From Pontibacillus chungwhensis (lineage in GTDB: Bacteria; Bacillota; Bacilli; Bacillales; BH030062), in contig NZ_CP126446.1 in NCBI RefSeq assembly GCF_030166655.1, positions 2,604,001 to 2,668,000 of the forward strand: a stretch of DNA of 64,000 bases, read 5' to 3'. The notes beneath the pieces were generated by a model. The model searched no databases. It was not told the DNA's origin and saw only the letters and a program-made list of their open reading frames with translations. Numbering within the stretch: position 1 is the first letter of the stretch; the number at the start of each line of letters is the position of its first letter. Of this stretch, positions 50,739-59,317 are shown one piece after another. A program made the position numbers and the translations under genes.

Positions 50739-51419
50739 TTACTCTGCTAATTCTACAAATCTCGCATAATTGGATCGATCGGTTCCTTCTGCATAGTTAA
50801 ACGAATACTGCTCAAGTACTACACTCACTTTCGCAGTTTCTCCCAATTCAAGATTCGTTGCTTTTTCACCTAATGCCTTTTCTAACTCTTGCTCATTCTC
50901 AAAATGCAAATAAACCTCTTGTTTATCGGCGTTACCTTGAACGTGGGGGACGTTGTTAAGATCCTCATTTATAATGAAGATATATTTATCATCACCCATC
51001 TCATTTAAAGCTAAGTTGCCTTTCCCTGTAAACTGACCTTCAAAGTCAATGAAATAAGCCGTACTCGGGCTTTCTGTATCCACTTCCTTACTCGTAACAG
51101 TAAGCCCCGCTACTTGATCGCCCTTTTCAATAGATTCTGGAGAAAACAGACCAGAAGATTGGTCGGTTGATGTTTCCTTATCTTCCGATTCATTCTCTTT
51201 ATTTTGTTCGTTTGTTTCTTCTCCATCATTTTGTTCTTTATCTTTGTCTTGCTCGGTGAGCTCTTTTACTTGTTTCTGAAGATCTTTATTCTCTTCTTCC
51301 AACTGCTCCATTTTCTGAGTCAGTTCATCCTTCTCTTGTTCTAATTCATCCACCGCATCTCCGTCTGTACAACCAGCCAACAATAATGCAGCGGCAATGC
51401 CTAATCCGATTCGCTTCAT
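50739..51419 (-). CDS. Lipoprotein with coiled coil and DUF4352-like domain
   Basis: The 226-residue lipoprotein has the lipobox LLAGC (Cys17), a coiled coil (about 24-60, heptads of Leu/Glu/Lys), an Asn/Glu-rich linker (about 60-90) and a beta domain at 90-226 resembling the immunoglobulin-like modules of Bacillus lipoproteins. The very acidic linker may act as a spacer through the wall. No function known. It is a single-gene unit. Confidence 0.78.
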   Translation of the reverse strand: MKRIGLGIAAALLLAGCTDGDAVDELEQEKDELTQKMEQLEEENKDLQKQVKELTEQDKDKEQNDGEETNEQNKENESEDKETSTDQSSGLFSPESIEKGDQVAGLTVTSKEVDTESPSTAYFIDFEGQFTGKGNLALNEMGDDKYIFIINEDLNNVPHVQGNADKQEVYLHFENEQELEKALGEKATNLELGETAKVSVVLEQYSFNYAEGTDRSNYARFVELAE

Positions 51420-51706
51420 AGTACCATCCTTCCAATCTTTTCATCTTGCGGAAAATTCACAACGCTCATTATGTCAAATATTACAATCTAGCGCAATCCA
51501 TCTAAAGTTACAGTTCCCTCAATATGAGCGCAAGGTGGGTCTGGAAACCACTCGCTTTCCTGTGGGGAGCTGGTGAGACCTCCTAAACCAACAACGGACC
51601 TTGAGCAGAGTTATACTATGAGGTTGGATTTTCCAGTTGAAAAGGAAAAAGATAGAGTAATAGAGAAAGTGTTAGGTTAGAAAGCAATTTTAAAGGAGGA
51701 TTTTCA
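51420..51706. other. Intergenic region with repeat remnant
   Basis: It contains the promoter area of the lipoprotein gene, the repeat remnant at 51534-51585, and AAAGGAGG before the VOC gene. Confidence 0.5.
51534..51585. repeat. Remnant of a dispersed Bacillaceae intergenic repeat
   Basis: The core CACTCGCTTTCCTGTGGG and the flanking GAGACCTCCT match a family of GC-richer intergenic elements (CACTCGCTTTCCGCGGG...AGCCTCCTC) I know from many Bacillus-group genomes. Only part of the element is present. It stands out from the AT-rich surroundings. Confidence 0.55.
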
Positions 51707-52141
51707 ATGTTCCAAATGCACAGTGCTTTTATCCCGGTAACGAATATCGAGCGTTCTAAGAAATGGTATGATGATCATCTCGGCCTGATTAAAGTGGATG
51801 AATGGGAGTCCGGAACTGATCACGGGGTGGGGTTTGTTTTTCCTAGAGGAAATACAGGGATTGCGTTAATTGAAGTAACGGAACCTCAGTCTACTGTCTT
51901 CACTAGAAAAGGCAATCAACCTAATGTTTATTTCAATTTTTTGTCCGATGATATTGAAAAGGACTATCAAACTTTACAAGATAACCATGTCACCACTACC
52001 CCGATTCGACACTCAGAAGAAGTAAGCACGTTTGACTTTGAAGACCCTGACGGCAATTTATTCAGTGTGGTTCAGGAGGCTTCACATTCGCCCTATCATG
52101 AGCGTCATATAAAAGATCTTCAAACCCAACACGCAGAATGA
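51707..52141 (+). CDS. VOC-family protein
   Basis: A 144-residue single-unit VOC protein: SAFIPVTNIERSKKWYDDHLGL at the start and FDFEDPDGNLFSVVQEA at the end, the usual pair. The His5 and Glu residues could bind metal in a dimer. AAAGGAGG precedes the ATG. A lipoprotein gene follows 24 nt on, in the same direction. Reaction unknown; the family includes glyoxalases, dioxygenases and drug-binding proteins. Confidence 0.88.
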   Translation: MFQMHSAFIPVTNIERSKKWYDDHLGLIKVDEWESGTDHGVGFVFPRGNTGIALIEVTEPQSTVFTRKGNQPNVYFNFLSDDIEKDYQTLQDNHVTTTPIRHSEEVSTFDFEDPDGNLFSVVQEASHSPYHERHIKDLQTQHAE

Positions 52142-52165
52142 CCTAACAGGAAAGAAGGAATTGTT

Positions 52166-52555
52166 ATGGGCATTTCTCAAAAAGCGCTCCTTCCTTTTGT
52201 ACTCATTCTACTAAGTTTATTCGGGTGTGGCGATGACCAAGGAATGTCACAATCTTTTACGACTCAGAACCCTAGACCAGCTGATTTTCTTGACCAGGAA
52301 GACGCAGATATCTTCGTCTTAAATGGCATAGTTTATTCGAATGCTGAGGGTTTGGAATGGGTCAGCGAAAAAGAATACACATTAGGAGAAAAGGTCGGGG
52401 AAATTACAGAGCAAGCCAAAAAAGCAGAGGAGTTTGGGCATGGGACAGCAAGTCAGTTGCCGGTCGGAACAAGTATTTTTAAAACAAACACGGTCATATA
52501 TATTGCTGTCGTTAATCAAAGAGAAATCCGTTACATCCAAATGATTGAAGGTTAG
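52166..52555 (+). CDS. Small lipoprotein of unknown function
   Basis: The 129-residue protein has the lipobox SLFGC (Cys21). The mature part has a mixed pattern: ADIFVLNGIVYSNAEGLEWV, then a helix-like KVGEITEQAKKAEEFG and PVGTSIFKTNTVIYIAVV. AGAAGGA precedes the ATG. Similar short Bacillus lipoproteins are unassigned. Possibly cotranscribed with the VOC gene upstream. Confidence 0.75.
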   Translation: MGISQKALLPFVLILLSLFGCGDDQGMSQSFTTQNPRPADFLDQEDADIFVLNGIVYSNAEGLEWVSEKEYTLGEKVGEITEQAKKAEEFGHGTASQLPVGTSIFKTNTVIYIAVVNQREIRYIQMIEG

Positions 52556-52703
52556 ATTGTCCACTATAAAAGGCACTGTTTAGTTTTCTCAACCAAAAAA
52601 ATTAACAAATTTGTCACTGTTGTGGCGAGTTCAGTAGTGAATCTTGTGTTCATTTTCGCTATACTCGGAAATGAACCATTTATTTTAGAAAGGTTGAGGG
52701 ATC

Positions 52704-53234
52704 TTGCAAATTGAGAAAAATTACAACTATGTACCATGGGTTGTGGGTCTATCTATTGCCATTAACGCCATTGTCGTAGCCCTTTTATTCATACCGGAAA
52801 TTGAAAGCGGGTCAAACTTTGACATTACAATCCTACCGCTATTAAATGCCATATTAAATTCATTTACAACGGTATTCTTGCTCGCTGCTTTATTTATGAT
52901 TATTCGAAAAAATGTCAAATGGCATAAACGCTTTATTTTTGCCGCGTTTACATCAACGGCACTATTCTTAGTTTCCTATCTTACTTATCACTCTATGGCG
53001 AGTTCTACATCCTACGGCGGGGAAGGAATTATTCAGTATGTCTATTATTTCATCCTGATTACCCATATAGTGTTAGCAGCAGTCATTGTACCACTTGCGT
53101 TACTTACGCTTTTCCGTGGACTCTCCATGAAAGTAGACAAACACCGTAAAATTGCACGCTGGACCATGCCTTTATGGCTATATGTCAGTATCACCGGGGT
53201 CATTGTTTATCTAATGATTTCTCCTTATTATTAA
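52704..53234 (+). CDS. DUF420 membrane protein (YozB/CtaM-like)
   Basis: The 176-residue protein starts at TTG and has five helices. Four conserved His residues sit in WHKRF, TYHSM, ITHIVL and DKHRK, the DUF420 pattern. I recall that S. aureus CtaM and B. subtilis YozB belong here and that CtaM is needed for menaquinol oxidase aa3; the His residues could hold haem. If so it supports respiration. No cytochrome oxidase genes are in the window. A strong terminator follows. Confidence 0.85.
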   Translation: MQIEKNYNYVPWVVGLSIAINAIVVALLFIPEIESGSNFDITILPLLNAILNSFTTVFLLAALFMIIRKNVKWHKRFIFAAFTSTALFLVSYLTYHSMASSTSYGGEGIIQYVYYFILITHIVLAAVIVPLALLTLFRGLSMKVDKHRKIARWTMPLWLYVSITGVIVYLMISPYY

Positions 53235-53257
53235 ACTCAGCTAGAGTGTAATCTCCA

Positions 53258-53292
53258 AAAAGGTCAGCTTCCTATATGGAAGCTGACCTTTT
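53258..53292. terminator. Bidirectional terminator
   Basis: AAAAGGTCAGCTTCC and GGAAGCTGACCTTTT with a 5-base loop, between the DUF420 and rsgA genes. Confidence 0.93.
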
Positions 53293-53294
53293 GT

Positions 53295-54308
53295 TTATCT
53301 TTTATGGGCTTTAGGACTGTGTAACATACGGTTCACTCGGTGAGTGCTGTACTGTTCTTTCAGTGCTAAACGATGCAATTCTCTTTTTAATTTCTCATAG
53401 TTTTTTAACCGTTCATGGTCAAGTTCTCCTGCTTCAATGGCTTGCTTCACTGCACAACCAGGTTCACTACGGTGTTTACAATCTCGGAACTTACACTGAA
53501 GGCTCAGTTGTTCGATGTCAGAGAATGTGGCATCTACTGCTTCTTCATTCCCCCACAGCTGCAATTCGCGCATCCCTGGCGTGTCAATTACCGTTGTCCC
53601 ATTTGGAAGAGAAAACAGCTCACGGTGAGTAGTCGTATGGCGACCACGATTATCATCCACACGCACTTGTTGAGTGAGTTGAATTTCCTCACCCATTAAA
53701 CGATTTAAAAGTGTTGACTTCCCTACTCCAGAGGATCCAATGAAAGAAATGGTCTCATCGGGCAGTAATTCCTGCTTCATTTCTTCTATTCCTTCTCCCG
53801 TAAGGTTATTCACCGCATAAACCGGGGCTCCTGGGGCTGTAAGCTCAAGTTTTTGTAATCGTTCATTCACTTCTTCACACAAATCTGGTTTGGTACAAAT
53901 AATGACAGGGAGCGCTCCACTTTCGTACACCTGTAACACATATCGTTCAATCCGTTTGAGATTAAATTCATTCGTCAAAGCAGTAACAATAAAGACTTTA
54001 TCAATGTTGGCAGCAATAATTTGCTCACCATGCGTCTCCCCCGCCCTCTTTCGTGACAATAATGTACGCCGGGTTAAGACACGTTGGATAAGAGCCTTCT
54101 CGTTGTTATCGTAGGGAATAAATACAATCCAGTCCCCTACGGCTGGTAATTCCCTGGGGTCTTCGGCAATATGATACAAGCTTCCAGCAAGACGCCCTTC
54201 TAAGGTTTGATTTTCAGTGAAAACTGTATAATGTCCATGGGTAGCTTTCGCAATACGTCCTACCTTTTCTCCTTCTGCTACCTTGAACTCTTCATTAAAT
54301 CCGTTCAT
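53295..54308 (-). CDS. rsgA: Ribosome biogenesis GTPase RsgA
   Basis: The 337-residue protein has an OB-fold N-terminus (about 15-90), a circularly permuted GTPase with NKxD-like TKPD near 142 ahead of the P-loop GSSGVGKST and DTPG, and a C-terminal zinc site CX4CXHX5C (CKFRDCKHRSEPGC). These are the defining features. It helps mature the 30S subunit. Many Bacillaceae carry a second RsgA-like gene besides yloQ; this could be either. AGGAGG-like GGAGG precedes the ATG. Confidence 0.9.
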   Translation of the reverse strand: MNGFNEEFKVAEGEKVGRIAKATHGHYTVFTENQTLEGRLAGSLYHIAEDPRELPAVGDWIVFIPYDNNEKALIQRVLTRRTLLSRKRAGETHGEQIIAANIDKVFIVTALTNEFNLKRIERYVLQVYESGALPVIICTKPDLCEEVNERLQKLELTAPGAPVYAVNNLTGEGIEEMKQELLPDETISFIGSSGVGKSTLLNRLMGEEIQLTQQVRVDDNRGRHTTTHRELFSLPNGTTVIDTPGMRELQLWGNEEAVDATFSDIEQLSLQCKFRDCKHRSEPGCAVKQAIEAGELDHERLKNYEKLKRELHRLALKEQYSTHRVNRMLHSPKAHKR

Positions 54309-54504
54309 TCCATTCCTCCATTAGATAGGAGGACGCAATCAGAGTTGATGTGCCCTCCATTGATTTTGTTTTTGTAATGGTTGTTTAGAATATAGTCGTA
54401 CGTTTGCCATAACACATCAACTCCTCGCAATTTAGTGTTCCTTTAGTATATCAGAAAATTTCAATAAATCTACTGAATTTCCCAAAACTTGAAGATTAAA
54501 CAAG
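54309..54504. other. Intergenic, no gene
   Basis: AT-rich, about 195 nt, containing the rsgA promoter area. No terminator is evident after the SLH gene. Confidence 0.4.
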
Positions 54505-55971
54505 TTATTCCTTCGCTACTTTCCAATACTCATACGCGTGAACAGCATTGCCGTGGTAACTTGGACGGTCATTAAATTGAGTTTCTGTTTCATCTAGTTC
54601 CTCTTCCATTACTTGCTTACCTTCTTCGTAAAACGAAATGTGCTGATTGGCTTTCATCTGTTGCATTTCTACAGATATGATTAGCTCCTTATCCAGTTTT
54701 TCCGCGAACTCCATTTCTTTCTGAGATACATCAACAATTCCATTTGAACCTGCTGCTGAATCCCTGAATGCCATTAGTGTTGTGTGATCCAATTGACTAA
54801 TAAACCACTCACTGAATGGGAGGTCTTCTTCGCCTGGAGTTTGGTGATCATCAAGCCATATGGCTAAATCAGCGCTTGTCTCAAGGTCTGAATCTTTCTT
54901 CACTTCATCCACAAACGTTTCTATGTTCGATTTCCAGGTCTTTAAGACATCTTCTGATGCACCATCCCAGTTCTTTAAAACATACGGTTCAATATCGAGG
55001 TGAATACCATCAAATCTTTGTCTTGGTGGTACCACTTTTTGATAACTCGTTACATAGTCAATGAACATATTCAGGCGTTCTTCACCTGTTTCAAGAGCCC
55101 AATTTGGATGACCTCCCATAGCGTGTACCTCGATACCTGCGTCATGAGCCTTCTCTACAAATTCGTTATAAACAGTAAAATCTTGCGTTCGATCTAAGCG
55201 AGTGTAGAGTAAGTTAATATTCTTTTCTTTTGCAAAAGCTATAATTTCATCAGGTTCTTCTATAACATTTCCAGCATGCCATATGTAGGTTCCGCGAATA
55301 TCTTCGTTGTCGATCGATTCAAAATCAGGATCTTCTTTCGCGTTAGACAAATAGTTCTTAAATTGGTCATCCATCGCACGAGCTAAAAAGATGGAAAATT
55401 CAGCTCTCGTTGTAGAATCATTAGGTCGGAATGTAGTGTCAGGAAAGCCAACAGATATACGATTTGACGTGACCTCACTCACATATTTCCTATTCCCACT
55501 AACATCTTCAAACTCTTTAGAGATTGGTTCGTTCTCCAGATTATAGGCTCTTGTTAGAATGGCCGCCATTTCAACACGTGTAATATTTCGATCGGGCTCA
55601 AATGTATTCGAATTCGTTCCCTGAATAATCCCTTCATCGACTAAGGTTGCTATATATTTATAATGAGGGTGCTCTTTCGAGATGTCATCAAAATCCGGAT
55701 CTGGACGATTCTCGGTTGATAATCCTAATTCTCTTGTCAGCATAATGGCTGCTTCCATACGGGATACATCCTCTCCTGGACGGAAAGATCCATCTTGGTA
55801 CCCCTTTATAATCTCGTGTTCTGCCAAATACTGAATCTCTTTTTTCCCTGTAATCTCTTCATTTACATCAGGAAATTGTGTTTCACCATGAGCGATTGGT
55901 GTGTTCCAAGCCGCCCCTGCGACTAGGCTTGTTAATAAACCTGCTGTCATTTTCTTTTTAAAACCACTCAC
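54505..55971 (-). CDS. SLH-domain surface protein with GH18-like (DIEP-motif) barrel
   Basis: The 488-residue protein starts at GTG behind AGGAGG and has a signal peptide ending at AHG (about residue 29). Three SLH repeats at about 33-85, 93-145 and 154-200 (each with an FxDV/I opening and FRPGxxxTR-type ending) anchor it to wall polymers. The C-terminal barrel carries RFDGIHLDIEPY with Asp321, Asp326 and Glu328, GGHPNWALE, LMAFRDSAAGSN and ISVEMQQ. Each has a counterpart in the secreted protein at 27.7-29.1 kb. A wall-associated polysaccharide or glycan hydrolase is inferred. Confidence 0.82.
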   Translation of the reverse strand: MSGFKKKMTAGLLTSLVAGAAWNTPIAHGETQFPDVNEEITGKKEIQYLAEHEIIKGYQDGSFRPGEDVSRMEAAIMLTRELGLSTENRPDPDFDDISKEHPHYKYIATLVDEGIIQGTNSNTFEPDRNITRVEMAAILTRAYNLENEPISKEFEDVSGNRKYVSEVTSNRISVGFPDTTFRPNDSTTRAEFSIFLARAMDDQFKNYLSNAKEDPDFESIDNEDIRGTYIWHAGNVIEEPDEIIAFAKEKNINLLYTRLDRTQDFTVYNEFVEKAHDAGIEVHAMGGHPNWALETGEERLNMFIDYVTSYQKVVPPRQRFDGIHLDIEPYVLKNWDGASEDVLKTWKSNIETFVDEVKKDSDLETSADLAIWLDDHQTPGEEDLPFSEWFISQLDHTTLMAFRDSAAGSNGIVDVSQKEMEFAEKLDKELIISVEMQQMKANQHISFYEEGKQVMEEELDETETQFNDRPSYHGNAVHAYEYWKVAKE

Positions 55972-56266
55972 TTAAAATCCTCCTCTTCCTTCTTTACGTT
56001 ACTTCATCACATCATAGATGTTCTGTGATGATTTCATCCGGTTAGAATCTTCGAACAATTCATCTAGTATCATGGGGGTGAAAAAAGACACATTATTTCA
56101 TTAAACTTTCATGCGGAATAAGAAAGACCGTCTTAGAGAGGAATTTGAGAGGGTAAGGAGAAGAAAAAGGTATAAAAATCCTACAAAAGACCACCTCCAA
56201 CTTTATAAGAAGCTGAAAATGGTCTTTCTCTAATCTATAATGTCATTCCATTTTATCTGGTGCCTA
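55972..56266. other. Intergenic region between SLH gene and membrane protein gene
   Basis: It contains the terminator at 56186-56227. A 40-codon plus-strand frame (56111-56233, Lys/Arg-rich) lacks a ribosome site and runs through that terminator, so I do not call it. Confidence 0.5.
56186..56227 (-). terminator. Intrinsic terminator of following minus-strand gene
   Basis: AAAGACCA and TGGTCTTT with a partly paired 26-base loop, then TTTTGTAGG on the minus strand. Confidence 0.7.
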
Positions 56267-56695
56267 TTAACGAAAGGACGTCTTACGTATCCAATAAGCA
56301 AAAACCATCCCTATAACAAGCAGAATAGCGATCAGACTGATCCATCCAACAGGTAAGGCAAACCCATAGTTGTACTCTTTCTCCCAGTTTGCTTTTACGT
56401 AAGTACCGTTTTGATCTTTTACCGCTATAGCTTGATCTGTTGAAACCCCTTCTATGGCGTAATAGTTTGTACCCTTTTTGTAAACGTTACTGAAATTGCC
56501 CCCATACTGTTCCATATCAGAATATCGCGTAACCTGACCAATTCTATCCCCTACATCAGTCACAACTTCATCTGTAACCACATATAAATTATTGTCCCAT
56601 ACCACAAACGGATAAGCCCAAGAAGTCGCCATTGCTTTTGTTGGCACCATTACTAATATCAGAAAAATAATACCTCCCACAAGTAAATGTTTCAT
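56267..56695 (-). CDS. Exported protein with C-terminal membrane anchor
   Basis: The 142-residue protein starts MKHLLVGGIIFLILVMVPTK with GGGAGGG upstream; cleavage after AMA (residue 23) is likely. The outer part is Tyr-, Trp- and Asn-rich (SWAYPFVVWDNNLYVVTDEV). A C-terminal helix (about 118-136) and basic end RKTSFR anchor it, giving an extracellular domain with a cytoplasmic tail. No family recognised. Confidence 0.7.
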   Translation of the reverse strand: MKHLLVGGIIFLILVMVPTKAMATSWAYPFVVWDNNLYVVTDEVVTDVGDRIGQVTRYSDMEQYGGNFSNVYKKGTNYYAIEGVSTDQAIAVKDQNGTYVKANWEKEYNYGFALPVGWISLIAILLVIGMVFAYWIRKTSFR

Positions 56696-56822
56696 CACAT
56701 TCCCTCCCACTTACTATGTCGCTCTAATCACAAGAAGGTTTCAGTAATACTGACATGTAGGCAGGCCGTTATGTTTAATGAGGGGCTCTGAGGAACAACT
56801 AGTTTTAAATTGTAGTGGGTCT

Positions 56823-57260
56823 TTACAATGAGAATAGTTCTTTAGATTGAGCTAATAATACCGCATAACATAGCTCTGCGTCTTTGTATATATTCTTTTG
56901 AATACGTTCTATACAATCATTGACAGGAAGAAAGCTGACCTCAATCGTTTCATGCGCCTCCAATCTTTGTCCGAGTTGTTCAGAAACCTCATTCGTAAAG
57001 AATACATGAGTCACCTCATTAGACATCCAGGGTGCCGGCCACAGCTCACCTATATAGTGTAACTTCCCACAACAAAAGCCTGCTTCTTCCCTAAATTCTC
57101 TTCTTGCTGCATCTTCAAGCTTTTCCCCTTCTTCTACTCCCCCTCCGGGTAATTGTGTAATATTCATGTGAAGAGGTTCTCTATATTGGTTAATAAGGAT
57201 AAAGGTATTCTCTATTTGAGCAAGGACTATTACAGATTCTTCACGATCTTGATTTGTCAT
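56823..57260 (-). CDS. Nudix hydrolase (ADP-ribose pyrophosphatase-like)
   Basis: The 145-residue protein has a perfect Nudix box at 40-62 (GGVEEGEKLEDAARREFREE plus AGF). The QYREP just before it (NQYREPLH) and GELWPAP after it recall ADP-ribose or nucleoside-diphosphate-sugar pyrophosphatases. It is the gene following the acetyltransferase-like gene with a 29-nt gap. Substrate not determined. Confidence 0.88.
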   Translation of the reverse strand: MTNQDREESVIVLAQIENTFILINQYREPLHMNITQLPGGGVEEGEKLEDAARREFREEAGFCCGKLHYIGELWPAPWMSNEVTHVFFTNEVSEQLGQRLEAHETIEVSFLPVNDCIERIQKNIYKDAELCYAVLLAQSKELFSL

Positions 57261-57289
57261 TTTTGTTTACCCCTCACTGATATAAGCGT

Positions 57290-58168
57290 TTAGCTATGAT
57301 TAGAACCCAATTGATATGTAATGAGAACGTCACCTTTCATAAAAGGGAAGGTGTCCATCAGCCACATAGCATAAGGACTAGTCGTATCAAACTCACCCTC
57401 TACCTTTTTTACTCCGGTCCCTTGTGCGAGTGAATATTGTAATTGAATCACATCGTATAACCTATCTATACAATCTATTTCATCTACCCCCAACCATCCT
57501 TGTTCCAAGATATCAGGATCGCCGGAATTGTGAAGAAAAGAAAAGCCGGTTACTCCGTCAGTATCTGGATCAAGTAATACAAAGCTCTCCTTTTTCAACA
57601 CATAATCATTTAATAAAAGTTCCTTCCATTCATAGGGGTTCATATCTTTTACTGGATTTCCTCTATGAGTTTCTTCATATGTTCTTTTAACGAGCATAAA
57701 CAATTGTTTACTTACCCTTGCGTCCCCCAATGCCCATTCAAGCGTTTTAATATAATCAGTCTTCATTTGTGTACCCTTTACTCCTGTTACATCAAGGCAT
57801 GAGAGATAGGTTTTACGTAATTCTATGAATCCCTTCTTTTTAAGTTGGTACCCTTTTTCGTGTTCAGATTCGTCTACTATGATTTGAAAAAAACCTTCGT
57901 CCGAAACAGGCTTCCATAACCCTTCACCTTCAATCTCACTCCATGAATAACGATCGCTCCGAAAGATATTTATATAGGTCGCATAGGGGTGGAGTTCATT
58001 CTTCCATCCAATTAACAAAGCGACTAACTCCTCTTCTATGTATGTTCCATACACCCACTCTAAACCTTGTTGGTTTAAAAGCCCTTTAATCTTCCGCTCA
58101 TCTTTCCATGTAGCTATGAACTTTTGAAGGTTGTGGGATTGGTATATAGGCTCCATTCTAGTAAACAC
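57290..58168 (-). CDS. GNAT-like protein, function unknown
   Basis: The 292-residue protein starts at GTG behind AAAGGAAG. Two halves each show a beta-alpha pattern compatible with a tandem GNAT fold, the second near FVLLDPDTDGVTGFSFLHNSG with a weak acyl-CoA-loop equivalent. The canonical R/Q-x-x-G-x-G/A loop is not clear, so assignment is uncertain. It lies 29 nt upstream of the Nudix gene and is probably cotranscribed. Confidence 0.55.
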   Translation of the reverse strand: MFTRMEPIYQSHNLQKFIATWKDERKIKGLLNQQGLEWVYGTYIEEELVALLIGWKNELHPYATYINIFRSDRYSWSEIEGEGLWKPVSDEGFFQIIVDESEHEKGYQLKKKGFIELRKTYLSCLDVTGVKGTQMKTDYIKTLEWALGDARVSKQLFMLVKRTYEETHRGNPVKDMNPYEWKELLLNDYVLKKESFVLLDPDTDGVTGFSFLHNSGDPDILEQGWLGVDEIDCIDRLYDVIQLQYSLAQGTGVKKVEGEFDTTSPYAMWLMDTFPFMKGDVLITYQLGSNHS

Positions 58169-58218
58169 TTTTCATCTCTTCCTTTCACTTTTACAATCGT
58201 CCCACTTACACAAATATA

Positions 58219-58249
58219 AAGGGCCACTTCTTTAATAGATGCGGCCCTT
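58219..58249 (-). terminator. Intrinsic terminator
   Basis: AAGGGCC and GGCCCTT around a 17-base loop, then TTTATATT on the minus strand. Confidence 0.7.
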
Positions 58250-58257
58250 GTCACTAC

Positions 58258-58365
58258 TTAGTTGTTATCTGACTCCTCTGTGCCCCAATCATACCCAGAC
58301 TTTTTCCAATTGATTAAGAATAAAGCAGGGGCCAAAATCATTAAAACTGCAATCAATAACTGCAT
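58258..58365 (-). CDS. 35-residue single-pass membrane peptide
   Basis: The peptide MQLLIAVLMILAPALFLINW continues with KKSGYDWGTEESDNN: one helix and a short polar acidic end. GGGGGAGAGG lies before the ATG at 58365 and a terminator follows the stop. A frame extending to 58443 has no ribosome site. Peptides of this size often regulate a membrane partner; none is identifiable. Confidence 0.6.
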   Translation of the reverse strand: MQLLIAVLMILAPALFLINWKKSGYDWGTEESDNN

Positions 58366-58625
58366 ACCCTCTCCCCCTTTGACTACCGTAGCATTTATGC
58401 ATAAATCTAGTATTCCAAAAACCCACCAAAACATCAACCACAATATTCCATCTAATTGCTTGAAAAGTTCATTTTCTTTATGTAAGATCCTAAACTTCTT
58501 CTACACTTAATCTGTTTAACTTTACTCTGGTCTATTTCAGAGTCATTAAAAAAGAGCTTTCCTTTTCTGGTTGAAAGACCTATTCCAGTTAAACTACACT
58601 TCCACCTTCATAAGTCCCCACTTCC

Positions 58626-58988
58626 TTACATAAAGCCTGCAAATAAAAGGTCAATATTATATATCGTAAACAAACCAAGGGCCAAATAGACGAGTGTGAT
58701 GATATATTCCTTAGACCCTTTGATAAACATCCACTGCATGAAAGCCTCATACCCAAATTGAATGCCAACAATCGCCATGTAATACCACTTAACCTCTTCA
58801 GGATCTTCAAAGATCGCATAAGTTAACACGCTGATGGCTATGAGTACAGTCATCCCCCTTCCGAAGCGGTCCACGTGTTTTCCCTTGGTATCTGTAATGG
58901 ATTGACGTTCGATCTTAAATTTCTTCCTGAGCAAGTATTCCAAACTTAAAATCAACAGCAATAAAATGACTAAAACAACAAAGGTCAT
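58626..58988 (-). CDS. DUF4181-like membrane protein
   Basis: The 120-residue protein has an N-terminal helix (about 2-19), a short basic segment RKKFKIERQSITDTKGKHVD and three more helices (to about 118). The sequence resembles DUF4181 as I remember it. Function unknown; it stands alone between the small peptide gene and pflB, which is divergent from it. Confidence 0.65.
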   Translation of the reverse strand: MTFVVLVILLLLILSLEYLLRKKFKIERQSITDTKGKHVDRFGRGMTVLIAISVLTYAIFEDPEEVKWYYMAIVGIQFGYEAFMQWMFIKGSKEYIITLVYLALGLFTIYNIDLLFAGFM

Positions 58989-59317
58989 ATACGTCCACCT
59001 CCTACGCGCCTATTATAAACTATTCATAAAAAGCTAAAGTATTAACACTCCTAATTTCTAACCTCGATCTTATGCTCAGAGACTCTAGTACCAAACACTC
59101 AATCCCCACATTTTTCCACACCGCCATTTTATAAATTATTTCAGATTTATCACCGATTTACAACGTAATTGGATAAATTTGAACATTGTAAGAACATTCC
59201 TTTAAAATACTGTTTTTTACATCATACGGGAGTATAATAAAAGTGTAGAAAGATTGTGAAACACTGAGCATAAAGTAACGAAAATCCTATCACTTAACCG
59301 GCGAGGAGGCGTTAGAG
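58989..59317. other. Intergenic promoter region of pflB
   Basis: It contains TATAAT at 59233-59238 preceded by an extended-TG-poor spacer, and GAGGAGG before pflB. A half-site TTGTGAAAC at about 59255 resembles half of a Rex operator but its partner half is missing. Confidence 0.45.

Noticed and set aside
56111-56233. A 40-codon plus-strand frame very rich in Lys and Arg
   Set aside because: It lacks a ribosome binding site near the ATG and ends inside the terminator of the minus-strand gene, so coding is unlikely.
59245-59275. Possible Rex or cre operator downstream of the pflB -10
   Set aside because: TTGTGAAAC is only a half-site, and TGAAACACTGAGCA fails key cre positions.
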